A stretch of DNA of 50,831 nucleotides. Source: Nostoc sp. CMAA1605. GTDB lineage: Bacteria; Cyanobacteriota; Cyanobacteriia; Cyanobacteriales; Nostocaceae. The notes beneath the pieces were generated by a model. The model saw nothing but the letters and a program-made list of their open reading frames with translations, had not been told where the DNA came from and ran no database searches. How positions within the stretch are numbered: position 1 is the first letter of the stretch; each line of letters begins with the position of its first letter. Below, piece after piece: positions 25,181 to 34,561 of the stretch. The stretch lies in the NCBI RefSeq assembly GCF_021596505.1, contig NZ_PJIZ01000049.1, forward strand, positions 1-50,831. Reading direction: 5' to 3'. The position numbers and the translations under genes are program-made.

Positions 25181-26359
25181 ATGTATCTTCCCATGAGTGA
25201 TAGTTTAAATACTTACACGGTTATTATGCTCGGCCCACGAGGTTCTGGTAAAACTGTATATCTGGCGAGTATGTATAAAAAGTTGTCTACGCAAGGCAAA
25301 CAAGGTTTTTTCTTGGAAGTTGATAGCTCAGAAAAGCGTAAGCGTCTCCATAACATATACACTCAAATCGCCATTGATGAAAAATGGCCAAAAGGAACAA
25401 CTTACGATGAGGTATCAGAATGGACTTTCACCTGTCGTGTTCAGACAGAAAATCTCAATATTTATTCAGCTTGTCGATTTAAATATCTGGATTATGCAGG
25501 TGGCAGACTTACAGACGAAATGGAAGATGAGGATACTTCTTTTGACAATAAACTTAAAAATTCTGATGCTTTATTAGGGATTTTAGATGGTCAAAAACTA
25601 AAGGCATTAATGCGTAATGAAAATCTGGGAAAATTTTGGTTAGTCAACGAACTACCTAATATGTTGAACATAATGCAAGGCAGTCAAAAACCCATTCATT
25701 TTGTTATTAGTAAGTGGGATACCCTCATCAATGAATATAGCTTAGAGCAACTACGAGATCGTTTGCTAGAGATTGAGGAATTTAGAAACTTAATTCAAGC
25801 ACGTAATGAAGCCCGTTTACCAGTTCGGCTGATCCCGATTAGTTCAGTAGGCATGGGCTTTGCAGAACTTCAACCAGATGGAAGTATGGCTAAAACAGGC
25901 AGCTTACCTAATCCATTTTTAGTAGAAATGCCTCTAGCCTGTATTTTGCCTGACATGATTAAAACTACCTTAGAAGAATTGATTAAAAAGCAAGAAGGAC
26001 TAAGCAAACCAATTGAAGTTAAACCTAATTTGAGTTTTTGGGAAAGGTTAAAACAAGTTGTTGGAGGCGTAGGAAAAGTTGGTATTGGCATAGTAAAAGA
26101 ATTATTGCCGAAAAAATACAGGTTTGCTGAAGATATTTTAGAGGATTTAATTGATTTTCTAGATGATCTGGAGAAACCAGCCCAACAAAAACGAGAAGCA
26201 GCAGCAAAAAGAACAGAAGAACTCCGTCGTAAACAAGCCGAATCTCAAAGAAAAGTTACTGATGAAGCTACAGCACTGAAGCACGTTGTTAATTGTTTTA
26301 TTTCGCTTACTGATGAACTTGAATCTAAATTTCCTGGATCTAATCTAAAAAAACTCTAG
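25181..26359 (+). CDS. P-loop GTPase-like protein
   Basis: The 392-residue product begins with a small GTPase-type domain: Walker A GPRGSGKT (18-25), a switch II/Walker B-like YLDYAGGRL (102-110, where GTPases have DxxG) and a specificity motif SKWD (177-180) in place of NKxD. The whole is reminiscent of the double-GTPase and TRAFAC-type proteins found in bacterial conflict gene neighbourhoods. Residues 330-370 form a charged coiled coil (KREAAAKRTEELRRKQAESQ). There is no TM segment. An internal ATG at 25193 is an alternative start. The WD40 gene begins 16 bp downstream, so co-transcription is likely. Function is inferred only at family level. Confidence 0.82.
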   Translation: MYLPMSDSLNTYTVIMLGPRGSGKTVYLASMYKKLSTQGKQGFFLEVDSSEKRKRLHNIYTQIAIDEKWPKGTTYDEVSEWTFTCRVQTENLNIYSACRFKYLDYAGGRLTDEMEDEDTSFDNKLKNSDALLGILDGQKLKALMRNENLGKFWLVNELPNMLNIMQGSQKPIHFVISKWDTLINEYSLEQLRDRLLEIEEFRNLIQARNEARLPVRLIPISSVGMGFAELQPDGSMAKTGSLPNPFLVEMPLACILPDMIKTTLEELIKKQEGLSKPIEVKPNLSFWERLKQVVGGVGKVGIGIVKELLPKKYRFAEDILEDLIDFLDDLEKPAQQKREAAAKRTEELRRKQAESQRKVTDEATALKHVVNCFISLTDELESKFPGSNLKKL

Positions 26360-26375
26360 ACAACCAAACATTTTT

Positions 26376-27899
26376 ATGAGAGATATTCAAGCTTGGGCTT
26401 TTCTGGTTGGGTGTAATCAATACCTTGACTATAGAACCATAGTTGCTCCCAGCTTTATGTGTGAATCAAAAACGTCAAGCCTACTAGCTAAAGCAGCAGG
26501 TGGAGACTTAACAGAAATTGGAACGGCCTACTACCGTGAAATTCATAATTCTAAAGTGGGTGATCTCACTTTGGTTTTCCGTGTCATTGAAGCAACATCG
26601 GAAAATACAGGAATTGAAGGAAAGGGAGTTTTGAAAGATTCATTTGGGAGAGAAATTAATTTAATAGAAGGTATTGTTTTGCAAGGATTACAACCTGGTA
26701 TTGTAGTCACCCAGGAAAATCTAGAAGAAATTCATCAAAAAATGATAGTTCACTATCAGGATTTTTGGAATACTACAACTTCTCAACCTGCTATTCAATC
26801 AGAAAATTGTAGGTTGCGGACAAATATAGTGACAAATATCCGTTTGCGTTATCATCTTCTTAAAGAATATCCGGTTAACTCTAATCCTAAGAAAACTATA
26901 GAAAATAATATATCTAACTTAAAACACCAAGAAAAAGCTCAATTATGGATTGGCCAACTTTTTAAAGAGCTTGGGAATGAAATCACTTCAGTTGCTTTTT
27001 TTAAAAATGAAAGTTATTTTGTTATTAGATGTGACAGAAATGTTTTACATCAGAATGACTTGCTTAGTCAGCAGAGTGTTTTTATTTGTAATATTAATTG
27101 TCAAGTAAATTATAGCTTCCAAGGTGAATATGTAATATCTAAACTAAATCATTATACTCCTGTTGTTGTCAGTTATGATCAAAAATATATTGCAAGTGCA
27201 ATGATTGAAACTCCAGAACAAAATGTTGTTAAAGTTTGGGAAACAGAAACTCAAAAAGAAATCAAATTTTATGGGCATTTACCAGGATTTTGGAATCGAA
27301 TTAATGCCCTGGCTTTTGTACCTAATATACCTTATCTCATAAGTGGTGGTAAAGACTCAACTCTTTTTATTTGGGATTTAAAAAGTAATTGCATTATTAA
27401 TAAAATTAAGACTCAAAATATTATTTTTACAATAGCAGTTAGTCAAAATCAAGGACAAACAATTATTGTTGTTGGACAAAATGGAGGAATGATTACAGCG
27501 TGGAATCTAGAATTTCAAGATGAAATATATCAGGTGCGTGGACATAAACTAAAAGTAAAGTCACTAGCATTTAGTCCACAAGATAATATATTAGCGAGTG
27601 GTAGCGAAGATACAACTATTAAACTTTGGAAGTCAACTACAGGAGAACTTATTTCTACACTTGGCTATCATTTAGATTCAGTCAATTCAATAGTTTTTAG
27701 CCCTGATGGTCAAATACTCGCTAGTGGGAGTGATGACTGTACTATAAAACTTTGGGATGTTTACAGACGAAAAGAAATCGCTGTTCTAACAGGACATACT
27801 AAAGCAGTAACATCAGTATCCTTTAGCCCTGATGGTCGAACTTTGGTAAGTGGAAGCAAAGATAAAACAATTAGATTATGGGAACGTTCGTCAGTTTAG
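26376..27899 (+). CDS. WD40-repeat protein with unknown N-terminal domain
   Basis: The 507-residue product has two parts. Residues 1-145 form a compact N-terminal domain (RDIQAWAFLVGCNQYLDYRT; AYYREIHNSKVGDLTLVFRV) of unknown function that I recall at the front of other cyanobacterial WD40 proteins. From about residue 200 there is a seven-bladed propeller. The last blades are textbook: VKSLAFSPQDNILASGSEDT, then VNSIVFSPDGQILASGSDDC and VTSVSFSPDGRTLVSGSKDK, each followed by IKLW/IRLW. Earlier blades are degenerate. No enzyme domain or signal is seen. It lies 16 bp after the GTPase gene and 30 bp before the DUF4058 gene, so it is probably a protein-interaction scaffold for that operon. Confidence 0.9.
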   Translation: MRDIQAWAFLVGCNQYLDYRTIVAPSFMCESKTSSLLAKAAGGDLTEIGTAYYREIHNSKVGDLTLVFRVIEATSENTGIEGKGVLKDSFGREINLIEGIVLQGLQPGIVVTQENLEEIHQKMIVHYQDFWNTTTSQPAIQSENCRLRTNIVTNIRLRYHLLKEYPVNSNPKKTIENNISNLKHQEKAQLWIGQLFKELGNEITSVAFFKNESYFVIRCDRNVLHQNDLLSQQSVFICNINCQVNYSFQGEYVISKLNHYTPVVVSYDQKYIASAMIETPEQNVVKVWETETQKEIKFYGHLPGFWNRINALAFVPNIPYLISGGKDSTLFIWDLKSNCIINKIKTQNIIFTIAVSQNQGQTIIVVGQNGGMITAWNLEFQDEIYQVRGHKLKVKSLAFSPQDNILASGSEDTTIKLWKSTTGELISTLGYHLDSVNSIVFSPDGQILASGSDDCTIKLWDVYRRKEIAVLTGHTKAVTSVSFSPDGRTLVSGSKDKTIRLWERSSV

Positions 27900-27929
27900 A
27901 ATAAAAGTGCAGTCAAGTGAGCTTGTAAA

Positions 27930-28664
27930 ATGCCTTCCCCGTTCCCTGGTATGGACCCGTATCTTGAAGGCTATCTGTGGAGTGACGTACACAACGCCCT
28001 TGCTAGCAAAATCCGCGCTTTTCTCGCCCCACAGTTGCGTCCTAAATATGCTGCAAGGCTAGAAGTGTATGTTGTGGAAGATATTTCCCCTGCTAGTGAA
28101 ATTGGTATTTTGTACCCAGATGTTGAGGTATTAAAGATTAGAGAACGTCGTAATTTAACTGCTTCCATTCCCGCATCAAATACTGCTACAACCCCTGCAC
28201 CTCTGACACTTCCGGTTATCCAACCTGTTGCAGTCCGCATCCCCACAGTCGAAATTCGGGATACAGCCAACAACCGACTAGTCAGCTGTATCGAAATTCT
28301 CTCCCCCGTTAACAAACGTGAACCAGGTATTACTGACTATCGGAAGAAACGACAACGTTTATATAATGCCAACGTTCATTTAATTGAAATTGATTTGCTG
28401 CGTCGGGGAAATCGACCATTTAATCACCCCCGTCTTCCAGATGTTCCCTACTTGATTACCTTAACGCGGGCTGGTTCTGGTTTAATTGATGTGTGGCCTG
28501 TGAAGTTGCAGGATAACCTACCAACAATACCCGTTCCGCTTTGCGAAGGCGACCCCGACGCTGTACTGGAACTGCAAGCTGTGCTGAATGCTATCTATGA
28601 TGAAGCTGGGTATGATTTATCTATAGACTACAGCCAGCCGCCACCGCCACCAGCCATAAGTTAG
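27930..28664 (+). CDS. DUF4058 family protein
   Basis: The 244-residue product starts with the family signature MPSPFPGMDPYLEG and continues with ASKIRAFLAPQLRPKYAARL, YPDVEVLKIRE, CIEILSPVNKREPG and LIEIDLLRRGNRPF. The pattern D-V-E-V, then E-I-L-S-P-V-N-K and E-I-D-L-L resembles the acidic residues plus Lys of a PD-(D/E)xK-like nuclease fold; that reading is inference. The function of DUF4058 is not known; many cyanobacteria have dozens of copies. It lies 30 bp after the WD40 gene, same strand. Confidence 0.9.
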   Translation: MPSPFPGMDPYLEGYLWSDVHNALASKIRAFLAPQLRPKYAARLEVYVVEDISPASEIGILYPDVEVLKIRERRNLTASIPASNTATTPAPLTLPVIQPVAVRIPTVEIRDTANNRLVSCIEILSPVNKREPGITDYRKKRQRLYNANVHLIEIDLLRRGNRPFNHPRLPDVPYLITLTRAGSGLIDVWPVKLQDNLPTIPVPLCEGDPDAVLELQAVLNAIYDEAGYDLSIDYSQPPPPPAIS

Positions 28665-28685
28665 TCAAGACCTAAGCTTATGAAC

Positions 28686-28710
28686 CAGGGCTAAAGCCCT
28701 TACTACAAGC
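28686..28710. repeat. Partial copy of the palindromic TAGTAAGG repeat
   Basis: GGGCTAAAGCCCTTACTACAAGCC resembles one arm of the repeats at 15067 and 23432. It lies between convergent DUF4058 and pentapeptide-repeat genes. Confidence 0.5.
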
Positions 28711-28731
28711 CAGTTAGTCTGAGAATATCAA

Positions 28732-30462
28732 TTATTCTAAACCCAACTGCCTTTTTAACGTCACAGGAACGTTTAATGCTGTCTCTAAACCCCGCACGCC
28801 CTCCCATTGCTGCTTTTCACCCCAATGACTGACTTCTAAGTTGGCTTCGGTGACATCTGTATCATCAAGAATACTGTAGGTGAGATTAGCTGCTGTTAAG
28901 TCTGCACCATTCAGCATGGCACCACTAAGGTTACTACCAGTTAAATTGGCACTATTGAGGTTAGCGAAACTCAAATCTGTACCTAAAAGTACCGCATCAC
29001 TTAAGTCTGCGCCGGTTAAGTCAGCTTCACTGAGAATACCACCACTCAAGTCAGCATCGTTGAGAATGACGCGACTGAGGTCAACGCCACTCAAGTCAGC
29101 ACCTAAGAACATAGCACCGTTGAGTTGAGCATCGCTGAGTTTGGCACCGTTGAGTTTAGCATAGCTGAGGTCGGCGGACACGAGGCTGGCTGCGCTTAAG
29201 TTAGTGCTGAATAAGATTGTGTCGCTGAGGTTGCTACCATTGAGAACAGCACCAGATAAGTCAGCCCCACTCAAGTCAGCACGACAAAGATCAGCGTGGT
29301 TGAGGTGAACATTTTTTAGGTTAGCATCACTGAGATTTGCCCCAAACAGTATGGCGTTGGTGAGGTTGGCGCGCGAGAGTACAGCATCTCGGAGGTTAAC
29401 ACCACTCAAATTAGTGTGACAGAGTTCAGTATCATTGAGTTGACAGCTACTCAAGTCAGCTCGACTGAGGTCAGCACGGCTCAGATTTGCCCCTGTGAGG
29501 TTTGCCCCTGTGAGGTTAGCACTGCTGAGGTCTGCATGAGAGAGGTTTGCCCCTTGGAGATTTGCCCCACTAAGATTAGTGTCGCCTAGATTAGCACCTG
29601 CTAAGTTAGCATCTTGAAAGTTGACACCCGTCAAGTTAGCATCTCCTAGATATGCTCCAGTCAGATTTGCGCTACTCAAATTCACACCTGTAAGATTGGC
29701 ATCACCTAAATATGCACCTTGCAAGTTAGCACCTTTGAGAAATTCCCCAACAATGTTACTAAAATTACCAATTTCTATGGCATCACTATAATTAATTATC
29801 CGCAGCAGTTGAGATGTGAAAAAGCTCTCTGTGTCAGGTTCTCCAGAGGGATAAAAGTTAATTTGATGCTGTAAATCTTCTTGCTTCTGGGCATAGCGAT
29901 GGATTTCTAGGAGCAAAATCAATACATTTAAACCTGTATATATATCTACTTGTCTTAGCCCGATCGCCTGATTTTGTGCTACCATTGCCATCAGTTTTTG
30001 CTGTGGTAGGTTATCGCTAGGAGGTGCATCGATAAATTCTCCTTGACACCAAAGCTGATAAAACACTAATAAACGGTGAAATAGTGCTATGGGTTGCCAC
30101 TGCTGGGCTAATATCAACGATTTTGTCAGTTTATCTACTATTTCTACTGTCAAGGCACTGCTGCCCAACAAATCATAAATTTCTGTATACAGTTGGCGAT
30201 CGCTCAGATGAAACTCGTTATCATTTCCTGTGTTTGTCCACGTTTCTAATTTAGTTTGTAACTCTTTAAGGAAAATGTCTTTCTGTAAATTGTCTTGATT
30301 AATTTTGACCTTTGGCTCTATGTTTTGCTTGTAGTTTCTAGGGTTGAAAATCTGTGATGCTATTAAGTGTTTTTTAAGTGGTCTATCTTGTGACCTAGTG
30401 CTTTTAACGTAACTTTGTAGTAGTTTCCAAACTTGGGGTAATTGTGACATTTTTTTAGCCAT
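28732..30462 (-). CDS. Pentapeptide-repeat protein
   Basis: The 576-residue product has a helical, non-repetitive N-terminus (1 to about 243; YTEIYDLLGSSALTVEIVDK, LAQQWQPIALFHRLLVFYQL). It is followed by some 60 consecutive A(D/N)LxX pentapeptides (about 244-545) that build a right-handed beta-helix four residues per side. Only a few breaks occur (VSADLSYAKLNGAKLS region intact). The C-terminal cap is HWGEKQQWEGVRGLETALNV. In cyanobacteria such proteins are common and mostly of unknown role; a few mimic DNA and bind gyrase. An alternative start is at 30450. Not in an operon. Confidence 0.92.
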   Translation of the reverse strand: MAKKMSQLPQVWKLLQSYVKSTRSQDRPLKKHLIASQIFNPRNYKQNIEPKVKINQDNLQKDIFLKELQTKLETWTNTGNDNEFHLSDRQLYTEIYDLLGSSALTVEIVDKLTKSLILAQQWQPIALFHRLLVFYQLWCQGEFIDAPPSDNLPQQKLMAMVAQNQAIGLRQVDIYTGLNVLILLLEIHRYAQKQEDLQHQINFYPSGEPDTESFFTSQLLRIINYSDAIEIGNFSNIVGEFLKGANLQGAYLGDANLTGVNLSSANLTGAYLGDANLTGVNFQDANLAGANLGDTNLSGANLQGANLSHADLSSANLTGANLTGANLSRADLSRADLSSCQLNDTELCHTNLSGVNLRDAVLSRANLTNAILFGANLSDANLKNVHLNHADLCRADLSGADLSGAVLNGSNLSDTILFSTNLSAASLVSADLSYAKLNGAKLSDAQLNGAMFLGADLSGVDLSRVILNDADLSGGILSEADLTGADLSDAVLLGTDLSFANLNSANLTGSNLSGAMLNGADLTAANLTYSILDDTDVTEANLEVSHWGEKQQWEGVRGLETALNVPVTLKRQLGLE

Positions 30463-31196
30463 TAATACTAATTATTTTTGATTATTAAGATTTTAGAAGT
30501 AGGAGACTAGGAGTTAAAGCTTTTTGTCTTTCGTATTTCCTGTAAGCTAGCTAGAAAGTGCTGTTAGGGTGATGGGGTTTTCGCCTATGGTGATTGCCAA
30601 TGTTTGATTGTGAGGTTTCCTTGTGATTAGCTGATGGGAAAGACTGAATTAGTATCTTTGGCTTCAGTCTGTATTGGATAAAATCTATCTTTTTAGGAAA
30701 GCTTTATAAATTAATCATCAGTCATTAAGTTTAGTTAGCTATCTACAACATTTTGAGTAGCAAAGCATTTTTTTGATTAAAATGGAATTTTTAAACTGAT
30801 CCGGGAATGGTTTTGATGCTGAAATCATTTGCTCAGGAAGTGAACACGGAAGAAGGAATAAAAATATACTGATTTCCGTTCAGAAACCAGATATAAGTCC
30901 TATAATTTCGTAATTGTTTCAGAAAAACTAGTCATTTTCAACTATTTTGACTAAAATATGGTATCTCGTGAAGCTAATTTAACTACGCCCATGCCAAAAT
31001 AATCTGTGATGTTGGCGAACCAAAGGATTGTTATAAAAAATACTACAACACAATTACACAACAAGAATAAAAATATTTATTAAAAGTATCTTGATTGGCA
31101 AATTGTCTGGGACTGGTTGGTTAAAACTAATAGCTACCAGTAAAAATATCTATTGGGCATCAAGTTAATTGATTATAGTAATTAGGGATAAACTAA
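30463..31196. other. 734-bp divergent gap
   Basis: No open frame, tRNA, repeat or hairpin stands out. The stretch is AT-rich, with long A/T runs near 31030-31090, and must hold promoters for the pentapeptide protein and the metalloprotease. Confidence 0.45.
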
Positions 31197-34193
31197 ATGA
31201 AGAGGTTAAGTTTTTATGTGATTGTGCTGCATAGTTTTTTGTTAACGATCGCCACGGCTCAAGCTCAATCACTGCCTCAGAAGATCAATCATCAAAGCTA
31301 TAAAAATAGACAAAATATAGCTACTAATTTTCAGGGAAATATCACTCAAAAACCACATATATATAAAATACCTCAAAGACCATCCAAGCAATTAGTAACT
31401 TCAACTCTTAAGTTAACTCCGCAATCTGTGGTGCAGCCACCGCAACAATTATGGGTAATAGATCAGCAGCAAAAGGTAAAAAGTCAATCTTTCTATTGGC
31501 TAGCACAAGATTTTCAAACATCATGGACACAACCATTACTCAAAACTGGTAAACCAACAGATACACCAGAAAAAAAACCACAGATAGAGTCTAAACCAGC
31601 GAAGAAGGATGACTTAGAAGCATTTGACGAAGTTATTAAAGATACGGAAAAGATAGACGGTTTATTTACTTTATATCGCCATAAAGAAAAGAATAAAATC
31701 TATTTAGAAATTAAGCCAGAACAACTGAATAAAAATTTCTTAGCTACTACTACCCTAGAATCTGGAATTGGAGAAAAGGGAATTTATAGTGGATTGCCAT
31801 TGCAAGAATTTTTATTTTATTTCCAACGGGTGGATAATAAATTAAATTTCGTGGTTCGTAATGTGAATTTTCGCACCCGTGAAGGTGATCCGCAAGTGCG
31901 ATCGCTAGCTAGGTCTTTTAGTGATTCACTACTATACTCTGTGACTATCAAAAGCATTCATCCCCAACGTCAAACCATATTGATTGACTTGGGTGATTTA
32001 CTCCTGACAGATTTAGCCGGATTAGGTTTGAGTATAGGCGTTGCCCCCAATCCTGAGCAATCCTATTTTGGTAATGCTAAAGCCTTTCCCCAAAATCTGG
32101 AAGTGGAATCAGTGTTGAATTTTGCGGGCATTACAGGCAAAAATAATGAAACTCTCGATGTGTCATCTTTAGCTGACAATCGTGGTTTTACACTCCGCGT
32201 CCACTATAGCCTGTCGCAATTACCAAATAATAATTATCGTCCCCGCTTTGCCGATGAACGTGTGGGCTATTTTATCACCGCCTATCAAGACTTATCGAAA
32301 AGCGATCGCGATGATCCCTTTGTCCGCTACATTAATCGTTGGCACTTAGAAAAACAAAACCCCGAAGCAGCGATATCTCGTCCGAAAAAGCCGATAGTCT
32401 TTTGGATTGATAACGCCGTGCCGCTAGAGTATCGTGATGCCATTAGAGAAGGGATACTCATGTGGAATCAAGCCTTTCTCAAAGCCGGATTTCAGGATGC
32501 TATCGAAGCCAAACAAATGCCAGATAACGCCACTTGGCACCCGGCAGATATCCGCTACAATACCATTCGCTGGATTAACACTGTAGATGGTTATTTTGCA
32601 ATGGGGCCATCCCGTGTTAACCCCTTAACTGGGGAAATTTTAGATGCAGATATCTTAGTTGATGCCAGTTTTGTCCGCTTTCTCAAAGGCCAATATGAAA
32701 AACTGGTACAACCTAATCAAGCCCCAAATCGCACTACCCTCACAGAATTAATCCGCGATCGCCGTTTGTGTCAAAATCGTCTTACAAACTCAGATAATAG
32801 CCAAGCTGATCAAATCTTACAGCGATTATCCCTATTAGCCAGTAAATACGATGTGTGCTACGGCATAGAAGCCGCCAATCAATTTGAGTTTGGTGCTATG
32901 GCGATGTCGTTATTACAAGACAAACCCCCCTCCCAAGAAGAAGTTAAACAGTATACCCATGAATATTTACGTTTAATTATTGCTCACGAAGTCGGTCATA
33001 CTTTGGGTTTACGTCATAACTTCCGGGGAAGTAACTTCCTTTCCCCAGAAGAAATGAATAATCCTGAAATTACTCGTACCAAAGGTTTGACTACTTCGGT
33101 AATGGATTACATTCCTCCCAACATTGCCCCCCAAGGGAAAAAACAGGGGGATTATTTTCCCAAAATGGTTGGCGTTTATGATGAGTGGGCGATTAAATAT
33201 GGTTACACAGTCACTCACGCCCAAACCCCCATCGCCGAAAAGCCGATATTACAAGAAATCGCCAGCCAGTCTGAAAAACCAGAGTTGAGTTACGCCACTG
33301 ATGAGGATGTCTCAGTGCTTGATCCCACCGCCGATGCTTGGGACTATAGTAGCAATGTCCTAGTTTATTCCCAGTGGCAACTAGATAACTTACGGGTGAT
33401 GTGGGAACGTCTCAACCAGCGTTACCCAATGGCAGGAGATAGCTACAGTGATGTCAGATACAGATTTAACACTGTTATTGGCAACTACTTAAATAATATT
33501 TTCTACACCACAAAATATATTGGTGGACAGTCTTTTTATCGGATGCAAGCTAGAGAAATTTCATCTAGCAACTTGGGGAATTCGTCACCCAGATTACCGT
33601 TTACTCAAGTTCCAGTCGAAAAACAAAGACAAGCTTTAACAACTGTGCAGAAGTATGTGTTTGCTGAAAATGCTTGGAATTTTCCCCCAGATTTAATTAA
33701 TAAATTAGCACCTTCGCGGTGGCGACATTGGGGGAGTTTTCCTGTAGTTGGGCGTTTAGATTATCCTGTGCATGATTTGGTGTTGCTATTTCAAGGGGCA
33801 GTTTTAAGGGACTTACTTTCAGGTAGTCGCCTTTCCTTACTAAAAGACATTGAACTCAAAAGCCCACCCAATAAAGCCCTCACTTTACCAGAATTATTCG
33901 ATACTTTACAAACTGGTATTTGGACTGAAGTCATGCAACCGCAAAGAGGAACGCTGAAAATCACAAGTTTCCGGCGCGGCTTGCAAAGGGAATATTTGGA
34001 TATTTTAATTGCTATGGTGTTACGCAGAGAACAAGTCCCAGAGGATGCCCGTTCAATTGCTTGGTATAAACTTAAACAATTAAATGAAAGACTGCAACAG
34101 GTGAATACTAATGATGAGTATACCAAAGCTCATTTATTAGAAACACGCGATCGCATCGAAAAAGCTTTGAATGCACCCTTGCAAAGTAACTAA
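31197..34193 (+). CDS. Secreted zinc-dependent metalloprotease (DUF5117/DUF4953 type)
   Basis: The 998-residue product starts with a signal peptide (MKRLSFYVIVLHSFLLTIAT, cut near AQAQS). A linker with Pro/Lys-rich sequence follows (TPEKKPQIESKPAKKD). The catalytic site is HEVGHTLGLRH (H597-E598, H601, H607), followed by NFRGS and, further on, the Met-turn-like VMDYIPPNIA. Before it come the family segments FFYQRVDNKLNFVVRNV-like FLFYFQRVDNKLNFVV and PIVFWIDNAVPLEYRDAI. This layout is that of a family usually annotated zinc-dependent metalloprotease with DUF5117/DUF5118. Substrate and location (periplasm or outside) are inferred from the signal. It is AT-moderate and carries HIP1 sites, like the core genome. 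Confidence 0.9.
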   Translation: MKRLSFYVIVLHSFLLTIATAQAQSLPQKINHQSYKNRQNIATNFQGNITQKPHIYKIPQRPSKQLVTSTLKLTPQSVVQPPQQLWVIDQQQKVKSQSFYWLAQDFQTSWTQPLLKTGKPTDTPEKKPQIESKPAKKDDLEAFDEVIKDTEKIDGLFTLYRHKEKNKIYLEIKPEQLNKNFLATTTLESGIGEKGIYSGLPLQEFLFYFQRVDNKLNFVVRNVNFRTREGDPQVRSLARSFSDSLLYSVTIKSIHPQRQTILIDLGDLLLTDLAGLGLSIGVAPNPEQSYFGNAKAFPQNLEVESVLNFAGITGKNNETLDVSSLADNRGFTLRVHYSLSQLPNNNYRPRFADERVGYFITAYQDLSKSDRDDPFVRYINRWHLEKQNPEAAISRPKKPIVFWIDNAVPLEYRDAIREGILMWNQAFLKAGFQDAIEAKQMPDNATWHPADIRYNTIRWINTVDGYFAMGPSRVNPLTGEILDADILVDASFVRFLKGQYEKLVQPNQAPNRTTLTELIRDRRLCQNRLTNSDNSQADQILQRLSLLASKYDVCYGIEAANQFEFGAMAMSLLQDKPPSQEEVKQYTHEYLRLIIAHEVGHTLGLRHNFRGSNFLSPEEMNNPEITRTKGLTTSVMDYIPPNIAPQGKKQGDYFPKMVGVYDEWAIKYGYTVTHAQTPIAEKPILQEIASQSEKPELSYATDEDVSVLDPTADAWDYSSNVLVYSQWQLDNLRVMWERLNQRYPMAGDSYSDVRYRFNTVIGNYLNNIFYTTKYIGGQSFYRMQAREISSSNLGNSSPRLPFTQVPVEKQRQALTTVQKYVFAENAWNFPPDLINKLAPSRWRHWGSFPVVGRLDYPVHDLVLLFQGAVLRDLLSGSRLSLLKDIELKSPPNKALTLPELFDTLQTGIWTEVMQPQRGTLKITSFRRGLQREYLDILIAMVLRREQVPEDARSIAWYKLKQLNERLQQVNTNDEYTKAHLLETRDRIEKALNAPLQSN

Positions 34194-34204
34194 TAGTCGC
34201 TACT

Positions 34205-34327
34205 ATACAAGAAAAGTCATGTCATGATCCAGAAGTAATAGCAGAAGCTTTACGTCGCTATCCCCTACACACTACCCTGATTCCAGTAAACACCACCGGT
34301 AAACTTTTAACAGGGAGCAGGGAATAA
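34205..34327 (+). pseudogene. Possible gene remnant after the metalloprotease
   Basis: One frame stays open without a usable start codon and reads ATIQEKSCHDPEVIAEALRR, then YPLHTTLIPVNTTGKLL, ending in a stop at 34325-34327. The amino-acid composition looks coding-like (EVIAEALRRYPLH), but I do not recognise the parent. Its 3' part is overrun by the MITE-like fragment. It may be a scar of an insertion next to the AAA operon. Low confidence. Confidence 0.3.
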
Positions 34328-34377
34328 GAAATGAAAGTGTATTTAGTTTTTTCCAGAAATCAACTAGGAGTCCTACA
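34311..34377. mobile_element. Truncated copy of the 120-bp MITE-like element
   Basis: CAGGGAGCAGGGAATAAGAA and TTTTTTCCAGAAATCAACTA followed by GAGTCCTACA match the right half of the element at 22495-22614. The left terminal repeat is missing. It sits in the 368-bp gap just before the AAA ATPase gene. Confidence 0.4.
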
Positions 34378-34561
34378 GATAAACGAAAATACAGTAAAAA
34401 TACTGTAGCTTGAAGCTATATAAGAAACTTAAATTGAAAATCATAGAGATAGATTTCCCATATATCTAGAGTTTCCCAACTGACACACAACAGGTTTAAG
34501 TGTACTGAATTATGTAGAGAGTGCTTTACAGTAGTTTATTATAAGCAACCAAATTTCACCT

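Noticed and set aside
28880..29128. 82-codon frame opposite the pentapeptide gene
   Set aside because: Shadow of the pentapeptide repeats.
24541..30190. HIP1-free stretch as proof of recent transfer
   Set aside because: Gaps of 3-6 kb without GCGATCGC also occur around core genes (20.7-24.2 kb), and one such gap is expected by chance with about 35 sites in 50 kb.
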